Assembly (NCBI GenBank): GCA_049999725.1
Contig: JBNGIS010008148.1
Span: forward strand, 1 to 48,217
Reading direction: 5' to 3'
From: Haplomitrium mnioides
Lineage: Eukaryota > Marchantiophyta > Haplomitriopsida > Calobryales
DNA length: 48,217 bases
A model generated the notes under the pieces. It had not been told where the DNA came from, did not search any database, and saw only the letters and a program-made list of their open reading frames with translations. Numbering within the stretch: position 1 is the first letter of the stretch; each line of letters begins with the position of its first letter. Positions 34,101 to 45,134 of this stretch are shown here, in pieces. The translations under genes and the position numbers were made by a program.

Positions 34101-35321
34101 AAAAGGCATCTGGCTTGACACCCTCTGTTTGCATCTGGTTGTAAGCTTTCAATGCATCTAGTCCTTGATCGGAATTCACAAATTCGGAAATCATAGCATT
34201 CCAAGAGTGAAGGCTCCGTGGAACAGTTCCGGGGATCATGGATTTTAGCTTTGTTTTCACCCACGAGGGATTCCCTTTCCCATATATCCATAGGGCCTCG
34301 CCGGTTATCTTGTGTTTGAAGTCCGGATACTTAGAATTGACCTGGAGACCAGCAATCCAAATGAAAATTATCAGGGGCTGTGAATTTCATCAGTAAAGAG
34401 AAACCAGACATGGGGACTCTGTTAAGTGAACTAGGAAATCAATTATGCATATTCAATTTTCTTCTGAGCTCATGTCCTGAACCTGATGTATGTTCGCCCA
34501 GCAATTAGTGGGAGAAGGAGGTAGTAAACGTAAATCCACCCGGCATCTTCCTCTAAAATTTTGAATTAATCGAGGTTGTGGTCATAGTCTACGGGGACCC
34601 TTCAATAAATTGTATTTGAAAATAGCAAGGAATTAAGCTATAGTCAAATTGAACCTCCACAACCAGAAGCTGTCAAGGTATTTGATGGTCAGGACTGAAA
34701 AACATATACACGATTCAGCTCAGGCAATGGAAATCCTGCGATGACTAAAGAATTCCCACCTTATGCGATGTATGATCCCACCACTGCGAAGGATCTGAGA
34801 AGAGCTCCCGCCAGAGCTCCTCCACACTTTTGTCGCCTGCGGAAAAGAGTCAATATATAACCCCCACGGACCTCCATCGCGTGTACGCTACAAACGGACT
34901 CCAGCGACTTATTAACAGCCCTCGTGTATTAGTTCAGTAAAAAGGCCAAACCGGTTGCAGCAAATCATCTGTAGCTCCTCACCACGCTTGTTCTTTGTCG
35001 CACTAGACAGCACTCGTGACCTCTTGGCATCGCATAGAACTTCCTCGCCATGCTGCTTCCTTTTCACTGAATCGAAGGATCATCGTAAGTGCCGGAGACA
35101 TGATTTCACTTTGTTAAAGGTGTCAAAAGTTCAAGAGCCACGATTCTATTCCGATCGGCCTGCTTACCCGTTAGAGAATCTTCATCCAATGGTTTAGGTG
35201 GTCTCAGTTGCACACCAGAATCAAATTCACGCACCCATGATACAATTGGCCTCCCAGAACCTGCAGCATAGGGTTCAGCCATTCCTTCATCCCGCAAAGA
35301 AACGGAATAATGTGGATACAT
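31192..35321 (-). CDS. PPR-DYW editing protein with N-terminal PDF (OSB-type) motif, 3 exons
   Basis: Exons 35321-35168, 34836-34760 and 34341-31192 join in phase to about 1126 residues. ATG 35321 is the first in frame after a stop. It is not transit-like, so a further 5' exon is possible. Exons 2 and 3 together encode a PDF motif: ELWRELFSDPSQWWDHTSHK, then KYPDFKHKITGEALW, then NPSWVKTKL. Exon 3 then runs without a break through about 23 PLS-class repeats: eight P motifs (WNAMISEF, WTAMLSGY and so on) and near-identical 101-residue modules. An E region and a DYW domain follow, with HSETLAIGF and CVDCHTATK giving the HxE...CxxC deaminase site, and the terminus CSCCDYW. Known for the family: DYW proteins carry out C-to-U editing in plastids or mitochondria. 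The PDF motif is known from OSB single-stranded-DNA-binding proteins. The DYW domain is about nine residues short before HSE, and glycine of the usual CSCGDYW is cysteine. Confidence 0.9.
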
Positions 35322-37506
35322 TGGCAGACGCAGTTCGCACAAGGAGTGCACGCACCTAATACACACGACGAGGTCTGCCCGATGTGTTTGCAAGCCGCAT
35401 AACCATCACGAACTCGAGAGAAACAGCAGTAGAGACGCACCATCCCCAGCTCCACACCTTGGAATGCTAAACCCTCCCTTCTTAGCACGCTGCACACCAT
35501 CCTGAATCCCCAGCGGCTAAAGTACTTCCTATGCTTGTATGTGGGTCATTACTCTATTACGCGTGGGCCAGCGCAGGTCAAGACTCCATTACGCTCTCAG
35601 ACTGTGGAATGCGTGAAGTGGCATTCCATGACGATGGTGGGAATGGAATTTTCTGTGTGCCTCCAAGACTTGGGGCGGGAGACTTACAGCCCGATCCAAG
35701 GGATGAATGGAATCTCGGAACTTTGTAACCCAGGGCACCTATAACGAGCTTAAACTCAAGCATATCGGCAAAATGAAAAGCACAAGGTTTCTTAAGCATA
35801 AGTGTCCGACCTAACGATACGATCAACTATCTGTGTTTAAAATCGACTTCGGTTGAATTTCCAAAATTGAGTCTCCTTCTCCGAGAAAGATTAGAACAAG
35901 ACCGGACCTCAGATTCTTTAATATCTGTCATCAGATAAATTTGAAAGGGTGATTGTATTCGGCAAGTATAGCGGTAGCGGTTAAAGACCGCAAATTCGCA
36001 ATGGGGGATACATCCCATTGATATTGTAATTTCTGTAACTTTGTTCATGTGCTTTGCAAAGTATGCACGGATGAAGTGTCAAGGTTGTGTGTCTACAGAG
36101 TTCGAAGTGCATTACTTGTTGGCTTGTTTCTGCTAGAGCTCTTTTGGCGTCCGGTTCCATCACAAATCTTTGCTTTGATTGAGGACGTATTGTAAATGAA
36201 GCAGCCAAAGTCCACACGTGTTACAGGAAGATCCTCTGTTGCAAATTCGTGCAGGTAGGCGACTTTGCGAGGTCTTGAAAGTATGCGAGCATGTAATGCA
36301 TTGTGCAGGGGCAATGTGTATAACTAAAGGTGGTGGCGGTTGTTCAGCAGTTGCAAAAGGTCACCTTTACGAGGAAGGAAATCAGACAGGGTGTACTTCA
36401 ATGTACTGGAGCAGAGATCCCGGCCGAAGATGGAATGCAGGACGCAACTCGCAGCTGAAGGCAGCGGACGCACAAGACTTGAACATCAATTCTTACACAC
36501 CTGGGACTTCTTGTCGCATAGGTTCCAGAACTAAAGTTATGATGAATCCTCCCGAAAGTGTCCAACTGGTACGAATATTCGTACAGGAAAGCTTCTCTCA
36601 CCTCTTTTCAAAGTCCTATTGGGGATGGCTCCGCCATGACAAGTGGATCAAACAGATCCCAAAGGCTGGCATGAGCTCATTTAATTCAGTGTGAAGCCGC
36701 AATGGACGTAATTGGGCCTGAGAGGGCGGCCCCTTTGCAAAGTTCTTTACATGACAAGTGAATCAAACAGATTCCAAAAGCTGGCGTGAGCTCATTTCAT
36801 TCGCTGTGAAGATTCAAAGGACGTACTTAAGCCTGAGAGGGCAGGTGTTCACTGTTGAAAACAGATCGGAGAAGCTGGCGTGAGCTCATCTCATCAGGTA
36901 TGAGGACGGCAAAGTACGTAAGTAAGCCGCGAGGGGCTGGGTGTTTACTTTTGAACAGTATATGCCCACAACAACATCCACAACGTTACCTTTCACGTCA
37001 CGATTGACAGCGGACGTTTGTGGACCCCAACACAACGGACGTTGTCAAAAGCATGGTTGTTTATGGAAAAACAAAAAAGGGTTTTCTGGCAACGCAACTG
37101 TAAACTCTTCCTGCAAGTTCTTCTGCACCCTAGCAACGGACAAACGCAGCAGCAACAACTGCCAGTTGGGCCCAGACAGCCTTGTATTGTCTTGTATGGG
37201 CCCGACGAGGACGATCTTCCTGCGATCAAAAGACCATTCCACAAACAACCATTCATTCACAGTAGAAGCAGAACAATACCATGTGCATGCACATGTCTCA
37301 CTCCTTCCTTCCCATCTCTACTCTCCTCTACTGGAATGCTAGCATCAGTCATCCTCTCTTTTCAATGAGAATTCAGTGCAGAAAGAAGCTTCTGTACCTG
37401 ACCCACCTCATCTGCTCTTCATCCACTTCCACTCTGCCATGTTTGTCATTTCAGTCATATTTTCATTTTCATGTCTTTAGGGAGGGAGCACCCAAGCAAC
37501 CACATA
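35322..37506. other. Region upstream of the PPR gene, no recognised gene
   Basis: 35322-35500 should hold the 5' UTR or a missed first exon. A second frame there begins MVCSVLRREGLAFQGVELGM, which is basic and hydroxyl-poor, but it could not be spliced in phase. The plus frames at 36218 (158 codons) and 36941 (133 codons) have no recognisable domain and skewed composition, so I do not call them. Three imperfect repeats lie at about 36620-36940. Confidence 0.4.
36630..36935 (+). repeat. Three imperfect copies of a ~95-115 bp direct repeat
   Basis: The core GCTGGCRTGAGCTCAT occurs at 36665, 36780 and 36874. Each copy is preceded by CAAACAGAT or AACAGAT and followed by GTGAAG or a similar stretch, then ACGTA and GCCTGAGAGGG, degenerate in the last copy. 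The function is unknown. Confidence 0.75.
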
Positions 37507-39944
37507 TGATATAATAGGCCATGCGAGAATACTCAACCTTCTTTTCTTCGTGTAATGTCCTTGGCTAGGTAAGAAAACTCAACTTGTTTACTTCACGTGA
37601 TATGATAGGTTGAGTTTTCTTGCATAGCCTATCATATCCAACAAAGAAAACAAGGTGGAGTATTCTTGCATGGCTTATCTTCTTAGTAAGACATGATAGG
37701 CCATGAAATGATCTTCAACCTTGTTTTCTTTATGAGATATGATAGACCATGTCAGAATACTCAACTTTGTTTTTCTTGCGGGATATGATGCGCAAGCAAG
37801 AATATTCAACCTTGTTTTCTTAACGTGAGATAATAGACCATGCAAGAATACTCAATCTTGTTTTCTTTGTGGGATATGATAGAGCATGCAAGAATAGCCA
37901 ACTTTGTTTTGTTCGTGGAAGATGATAAGCCATGCAAGAATACTTAACTTTGTTTTCTTCGTGAGGTATGATAGACCATGCAACAATGTCCAACCTTGTT
38001 TTCTTCATAGGAGATGATAGCCCATACAAAAACACTCAACCTTCTTATCTTTGTGGAATATGATAGGCTATGCAACAACACTCAAACTTGTTTTCCTCGT
38101 AGAATATCATTGGTTACACAAGAAAACTCAACTTTTTTACTTTGTGAGATATGACTTATAAGCCATGCAAGAATATGCAACCTTGTTTTCTTTGTCACAT
38201 ATGATATATCAAGTAAGAAAACTCAACCTTGTTTTCTTAAAAGGATAAGATAAACCATGCAATAATGCTCAACATTGTTTTCTTTGTAGGATATGATCGG
38301 CCATGTAAGAATACTCAACCTTCTTTTTTCTTGTGGGATATGATGCCATGCAATGATACTCAACATTGTGTTCTCAGTGGAAGATGATAAGCCATGTAGT
38401 AATCCTCAACCTTGTTTTCTTTGTGGGATATGATAGGCCATGTAAGAATACTCATCTTGGTTTTCTTCGTGGGATATAATACGCTATGGATTGGTTTTCT
38501 TCGTGGGATATAATACGCTATGGAATAATACTCAGCCTTTTTTTCTTTGTAGGATGTGATAGGTCATGCAAGAATACTCAACCATGTTTTCTTCGTAAGA
38601 TATGATCGGTCATGCAAGAATACTCAACCTTGTTTTCGTTGTGGGATGTGATAGCCATGCAAGAATACTCAACATTGTTTCCTTTGTAAGGTCTGATAGG
38701 TCCTTCAAGAATACTCAACCTTGTTTTCTTCAAGGGATATGATGGGTCATGCAAGAATACTCAACCTTGTTTTCTTCCTCGAATATAGCCAACATCTTTT
38801 TCTTTGTGGGATATGCAAGAATGCTCTGTCTTGTTTCCTTTGTGGGATATGATAAGTCTTACAAAAATACTCAACTTTGTTTTTTTAATGGGATTTGATA
38901 GGCTATACAAGAATACTCAACCTTGTTTTCTTTATGAGATGTGCTTAGCCATGCAAAAAAACTCAATCTTGTTTTCTTTATGCGATGTGATCAGCTATGC
39001 AAAAATACTCAACCTTGTATTCTTTGTAAGATATGATCAGTTGTGCAAAAATACTCAACCTTGTTTTCTTCTTGGGATATGATTGGCTATACAAGAATAT
39101 TAAACCTTTTTTTCTTCACAAGATTTAGTAGGTTATGCAAGAATATTCAAATTTGCTTTCATTATAAGATATGATGAACCATGTAAGAATACTCAACTTG
39201 ATTTTCTTCATAAGATATGACAGGCTATGCAAGAATACTCAGCCTTGTTTTCTTCGTGGGAGATGACAAGCCATGCAAGAATACTTAACCTTGTTTTTTT
39301 TTCAAGGTTTGTGATAGACCATGCAATAATACTTATTTTTGTTGTCTTCGTGGGATATGATAGGCCTTGCAAGAATACTCACCTTTATTTACTTGGTGGG
39401 ATGCAATAGGTCTTGCAAAACTACTCAACCTTTTTTTCTTCATAGGATATGATAGACTATATAAGAATACTCAACCTTGTTTTCTTTGTGGGATACAATT
39501 GACCATGAAAGAATATTGAGCCTTGTTTTCTTTGTCGGATATGATAAGTCATACAATAATACTCAACCTTATTTTCTTTGTGGAATATGATAGACGATGC
39601 AAGATTGCTCAACCTTGTTTTTCTCATGGGATATGATATACCATAGAAGAATCCTCAACCTTGTTCTCTTCATGGGATATGATAAGCTATGAAATAACAC
39701 CTCAACCTTATTTTCTTCATGGGATTTGATAGAACTTAACCTTATTTTCTTTGTGGGATTTGATAAGCATGCAAAAATACTCAACATTGTTTTCTTCGTA
39801 GGATATGATAGACTGTTTAAGAATACTCAACCTTTTTTTCTTCGTGGAATATAACCCATACAAGAATACTCAACCTTGTTTTTTTTTTTTGTTAGATGTG
39901 ATGGACCATGCAAGATTACTCAACCTTGTTTTCTTTTGATATAT
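37507..39944 (+). repeat. 46-bp satellite/minisatellite array (~50 units)
   Basis: About 2.4 kb of head-to-tail units of roughly 46 bp share the blocks GATATGATAGGCCATGCAAG, AATACTCAACCTTGTTTTCT and TCGTGGGAT, with many substitutions and small indels. Because 46 is not a multiple of three, open frames cycle and none is a gene. Two units at about 37606-37684 are in reverse orientation. On the right the array directly replaces the last bases of the G2 LTR. Confidence 0.95.
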
Positions 39945-39956
39945 CATTATAAAAGA

Positions 39957-40362
39957 ACTCAAAGACCAACTTTCTAATACATTACAACTTCAAGATAACT
40001 CTAATAGACTTACACAACTCAAGGCCAATAAGCAAACAAAAGCCAAGAGAGCTAGCCAAAGCCAAGCAACCAAAAAGCCAAACCAAATTGAAAGGAACTT
40101 TAGAATAAAAAGTGAGGCTATGAAGTCTTTTTATTTATACAAGAGAAGAATGTGTCATTCCTCTTTCTTCACTTACAAGTCACTTCCAATTTCAACCCTA
40201 AATTGATCACTTAGAAGTCACTTCTAGTTTCAATCCTAAAACTCTAAAAGTGACTTCGAAGGCAAAGTAATCTTATCTCAACCCTAAAAGTGACCCTCTA
40301 CCACTTCCTTCACTCCTCTCTATTTCTTATAAATAGCACAACATCATGCTTGTACTATTACA
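39957..40362 (-). repeat. 3' LTR of gypsy element G2 (- strand, end truncated)
   Basis: On the minus strand it starts TGTAATAGTACAAGC (40362) and aligns by eye with the G1 LTR up to the ACTCAAAGACC stretch. The last 15-20 bp (ending TTTACA in other copies) are replaced by satellite sequence. A TATA-type TATAAATA lies near 40133-40140. Confidence 0.85.
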
Positions 40363-43155
40363 TAATCTTTGATTTCTAATCGATGATGTCCTCGTCATTG
40401 CCGCAACTCTCAAATATTTGAATAGCCTCTTGAGCATTCTCAAGATTTGAATAAGGTTCCCAAGTAGCATCATGAAGTGGATAGCCTTTCTACAAAACCT
40501 TGCATTGAACTTGTGGATGCCGCCCTTGCTTGATAACTCTTTTTGCCAAGATGTGGTACACTTCAAATTCTTCATGATCATCAACAACAATAGCCAAAGG
40601 AGGAAGTTGAACACGATTTGGAAAAAAAGATGGACTAGGAACAAAAAGCTTAAGTATAGAGACATGGAACACAAGATGAATCTTCATATGAAGAGGAAGA
40701 TCAAGTTTATAAGCAACGGGAGAAATAACTTGAGAAATAGAGAAAGGGTCAATCCAAGTATGAGATAACTTACGGACTTGAGTATCTAAAAAGAATAAGA
40801 GATCATGAGTAGATAGCATAACTTGGTCACTTAAAACATAAGAGCAATCACAACAATGGCTATTGATATATTTTTTGCCAATTTTGAGCAACAATTTGAT
40901 GGTTGCAAGTATCTTGCAAAGAAGAAGATAAATGAGACAAAAAAGGTAAAATACTTGGAACATTAGAAGAAGAAGGAGAAAGCAAATCATCAAAAACAAG
41001 AGGATGTTGACCTAAATTAAGAAAGAAAGGAGAAACCCCAATACTTGCTTGTTTGGAGTTGTTGTAGGCAAACTCCACAATTGGTAAGAAACTATCCCAA
41101 TCAATGTGATGAACTTTGATGAACACGTGAAGCATATCCTCTACATTGCAATTAGCGCGCTCCGTTTGCCCGTCTATTTGTGGATGATAAGCACTAGACA
41201 TAAAGAGAATTGTGCTTGAAAGTTTGAATAGCTCTCGCCAATACTTCCCAATTAAACGCAGATCCTTATCATATACTAACACCTTAGACATTCCATGATG
41301 ATGGAAAACAATATCAAAGTAAATTTTTGCCAATTGTGCACTATCTCTTGTATTCACTATTAGTGCTAAATGAAAATTTGCTTGCTGAGCTTGTCCATAA
41401 ACACCACAATGCCAATAAACCCATGAGGCCTAGTCAGAAGTGAAGTGACAAGATCCAAACTTACATGTTCCCAATGAGTAGTAGGAATTGGTAGTGGTTG
41501 AAGAAGTCCTGCTTGTTTTTTATTAGAAGCTTTGTTTCATTGACAACTTTCACACAAACGAACAAAACTACGAACATCTCAAGCCAAGTTAAGCCACCAC
41601 CAAGTGAGTTGAAGCCACTCCATAGTTTTATCTACTCCAATATGCCCTGAGATGGGAATGTCACGTGCTTCTTGTAAACGAGCCATTCAAAGCATATCAT
41701 CTTGTGGAACATATATTTGATGGTCTCCATAGAGAATACCATTTTCAATGGAATACAAATGACACTCACTATTGTCGACGACCAATCATGCATGAATAAG
41801 AATAAAAAAAAACATCTTCGTGTAGTTTCTGGCGATAACTCTTACTAGTTGCATCATTCAAATGTAATATGCTAGTGTTGGCCACCTCCATTGTATTCAC
41901 TCGATGATCCGGCCTATGTGACAATGCATCAAGAATGGTGTGAAACCTGCCAGGCTTGTGCTTTAGCTTGGTATCCAAGAGTTGCAATTGATCTTCCCAT
42001 TGGTGATAATGACTTGTTATATTTTCCAAATGGATTGCTTGAAAAAATGGCTTGTGATCTATGCGCATAAGTACATGTCTTCTCAAAAGATAGTATCTCC
42101 ATACTTTGGTAGCATAAACCATTGCCAATTTCTCTCAATCTCTTGCAAAATAATTTCTCTCCATCGCATTTAATTGAGGTGACATAAAGGCAATTGGATG
42201 AAGTCTATCCTCAAACTCATGTTACAAAACTAATCCAATAGCAAAATAAAAAGCATCAAAGTCAACTATACAACGTGTCTTTAGATCATATAGTTGTAGA
42301 ATAAGACAAGAAGAGACTGCATCCTTGAGCTGTTGAAATGCTGCTTGCTCTTTGACAGTCCATTGAAACTTGACCTCCTTGCCCATCGGATCTGTAAGTG
42401 GTGCAGCAATATGCGCATAACAATGGATGAATCACTAATAAAAGCTTGCTATTCCGTTGAAGTCTCTAATGTTCTTTGCTTCATTTTATGTTGGTCACTC
42501 TGTAATAGCCTTGATTTTCTCTTCTTCCATCTTGATACCATCCACAAACACCTTGTGCTCTAGGTAGGTAACATCTTGCTTCCAAAATTTGCATTTGGAT
42601 CTTTTGTAATAAAACTTCCAATTACAAAGTCTTTGTAATGCTTCTTTCACATGATTGCCATGTTTAGCTTCAATTTTGCTAAAAATAAGAATGTCATCCA
42701 AGAACACCATAACCTAATAGACAATAACCTATCAAAAATTTGATGCATTTGATATATGAATATGGTCGGAGCATTAGTGAGACCAAATGTAAAGACCTTC
42801 CACTCAAAATGTCCGTACCTCGTGCAAAAAGCTATCTTTGGCACATCACTTGGCTTGATAGGAATTTGCCAATAACCACTTCAAAGGTCCAACTTGGAAA
42901 AGAATCATGCACCACTTAATTGATCCAACAAATCATCAATATGCGGTAAAAGATAAGTATTCTTTACGATTTGATTGTTCACACCGCAATCATGTATACA
43001 AGGACGAAATCCACCATGATCTTTCTTTGGTACAAAGAATACCGGTGTTCCCCAATGCAAAGTACTATGCTAAATGAAATCCTTCTCAAGAAGATCTGTC
43101 AAGGTCTTACGAGGCTCGTCCAACTCTTTTAGCGATAATCGGTAAATAAGCCAAT
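40363..43155 (-). pseudogene. G2: Ty3/gypsy chromovirus pol (reverse transcriptase to chromodomain)
   Basis: Minus-strand order from 43155: reverse transcriptase beginning at IYRLSLKELDEPRKTLTDLL, FFVPKKDHGGFRPC, FTFGLTNAPTIF and MVFLDDILIFSK (the catalytic DD of FxDD near 42690); RNase H (about 42400-41950); integrase zinc finger and core (TVDAPQL-like start about 41340, YHPQIDGQTERANC about 41170); chromodomain (about 40600-40400, FEVYHILAKRVIKQ). TGA codons stand at 42905-42907, 41579-41581 and 41537-41539, with several frameshifts. Gag and protease are missing because the LTR of G3 joins at 43155/43156. The element is inactive. Confidence 0.88.
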
Positions 43156-43586
43156 TGTAAAAGAATCTCAAGGACCAATCCAAATGAGTAAGAACTCATA
43201 TTGACCTCTAATAGAGTTCTTCAACCAAAGCAACTCAAGGTTCAAACTAGGACCAAAAGTGCAAGCAAATGCCAAGCAACCAAAGAACCTAAGTGATTCA
43301 AGAGGAACTCCGGAATAAGGAGTGGGGCTAAGAAACTTTTTTATTTATACAAGAGAAGAGGGTGTCATCCTCTTTCTTCACTTATAAGTTACTTCTAATT
43401 TCAGCCATAAAGATGACTCTCTGCCAAAAGTAACTTTGAAGACAAGTAACCTAAAAGTGACTCTCTACCAAAAGTGACTTCGAAGGCAAGAAATCCAATC
43501 TTAACCCTGAAAGTGACTCACTACCACTTCCTTCACTACTCTATATTTTCTTATAAATAGTACAACCTTATGCTTGTACTATTACA
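43156..43586 (-). repeat. 3' LTR of gypsy element G3 (- strand)
   Basis: On the minus strand it starts TGTAATAGTACAAGC (43586) and ends CTTTTACA (43156), 431 bp, with TG...CA ends intact. It follows the C-terminal chromodomain codons and stop of G3, so it is the 3' LTR. It abuts the reverse transcriptase of G2. Confidence 0.9.
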
Positions 43587-43747
43587 TAATCCCTGCCTTC
43601 TAGTCGATGACGTACTCGTCATTACCACAACTTTCAAAAACTTTAATAGCTTCTTGAGCATTCTCAAGATTTGAAGAAGGTTCCCAAATAGCATGATGAA
43701 GTAGATAGCTTTTCCACAAAACCTTGTATTGAACTTGTGGATGTCGC
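43587..43747 (-). pseudogene. G3: C-terminal end of chromodomain (right part beyond the insertion)
   Basis: The minus strand reads HPQVQYKVLWKSYLLHHAIW, EPSSNLENAQEAIKVFESCG and NDEYVID, then a stop near 43607. This is the tail of the chromodomain of G3. It is separated from the rest (46333 onward) by the 2585-bp insertion. The flanking GTCGC (43743-43747) is repeated at 46333-46337. Confidence 0.88.
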
Positions 43748-44286
43748 TATCAACCAGTGACATGAGGTGCTAACGCAAATTCCTATAAATTCACAGCAGC
43801 ACTGGAACACTTATCCACTCTTAAGTATTAAGGTACCCCAGAAGCAGCGGATCAACTCATATCAATGAGTAAGAGCGGATCACATAGACCATCCGATCCG
43901 ATGAGTGGAATTGGGCCCGTGGCAGGGAAGGAAGAGAGGCCGACAGAAGAAGAGCTCACGAGATTGCTTTGCAATTAGAATGGGAGCTATGTCAGCTGGC
44001 AAATAGGGACACCACTAAAAAATTGAAGAAAGCGAAAGACATCCTGCAAGCATATCGAAATGCAGGAATCAGTACCATTACAGAGAGGAACGACACACTC
44101 GTCAAAGGCCATAAGTAGAGAAGTGGAAGGAAGAGCGACCTCAAAAGCGGAGAAGGATCGGGGACCGAACGAGGAGGACCAAGAGCGCGGGACGGAAATC
44201 GAAGGTCGACAGCAGATGGAAAGGACCGTAGTACCATAAAAGGGGGAGGACAGAGTATGTTTTGAAAGAGTGCGTGGAAGGAACCC

Positions 44287-44975
44287 GTCCCCTATAGTCA
44301 ACTTCGAACTCATGAGTGTAAGGGATTCTTCAGACTCACCTGTTCGAGGAATCCTTCGGATCAGAGTCCGCGGTCAACTTCGGAACCCAGGTCAGTGCGG
44401 CGGTCTGACGTCCAAGTTGAAGATGGCGTCGGACGGCGGTTGCATTGAAAAGTCAACTTTGGACTCAAGAGTCCAAGGGATTCTTTGGACTCACCAATAT
44501 GAGGAATCCTTCGGATCGAGTCCGCAGTCAACTACGGATCTAGGTCAGCGCGGCGGTCCAACTTCCAAGTTGAAGACGACGTCGAATGGCGGCTACGGAA
44601 GAAAGTCAATCTCGGACTCATGAGTCCAAGGGATTCTGCAGACTCACTTGTCTAAGGAATCCTTCGGATCAAGGTCCGCGGTCAACTACAGATGCAGGTT
44701 AGCATGGAGGTCCAACTTCCAAGTTGAAGACAACTTTAGACAGCGGCTACAGAAGAAAGTCAACCTCGGACTCAGGAGTCCCAAGGATTCTGTAGACTCA
44801 TCTGTCCAAGGAATCCTTTGAATCAAGGTCTGCGGTCAACTACGGATGCAGGTCAGCGCGCCGGTTCAACTTCCAAGTTGAAGACAACGTCGGACAGTGT
44901 CCTACGGAAGAAAGATCAACTTTGGACTCGATTCCGCGGGATTCTTCGGACTCCCAATCTAGGGAAAACTTCGGA
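44287..44975 (+). repeat. ~154-bp tandem repeats in the solo LTR (about 4.3 copies)
   Basis: Matching points of the GAGTCCAAGGGATTC block lie near 44316, 44471, 44624, 44778 and about 44940, spacing 153-160 bp. Each copy carries GTCAACTTCGGACTC- or GTCAACCTCGGACTC-like, GGAATCCTTCGGATC and CAACTTCCAAGTTGAAGA blocks. The array sits upstream of the TATA box, as U3 enhancer repeats do. Confidence 0.85.
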
Positions 44976-45127
44976 CCAAACCTCATGAACCTCGAAATTG
45001 ACCGTTAAACTTAGATCATTCTGCAAATAGTCGGGACATGTGTCGCCACGTCCGAAGCCTATGGCTAACGGGAAAAACAACTATTTCAAAGGGAACGGAC
45101 ACGCATGAGCTGAGGCGTGGGGGGGGG

Positions 45128-45134
45128 TATAAAT
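45128..45134 (+). promoter_or_regulatory. Putative TATA box of the solo LTR
   Basis: TATAAAT follows a run of nine G, about 150 bp past the tandem repeats. It fits a core promoter of the LTR, but only position and sequence support it. Confidence 0.5.

Noticed and set aside
36218-36694. 158-codon plus-strand frame as a gene
   Set aside because: No domain, no likely promoter and overlapping repeats at its end. Chance openness is enough.
37820-39787. Open frames in the 46-bp satellite
   Set aside because: They follow the repeat unit through all three frames and have no start or domain consistency.
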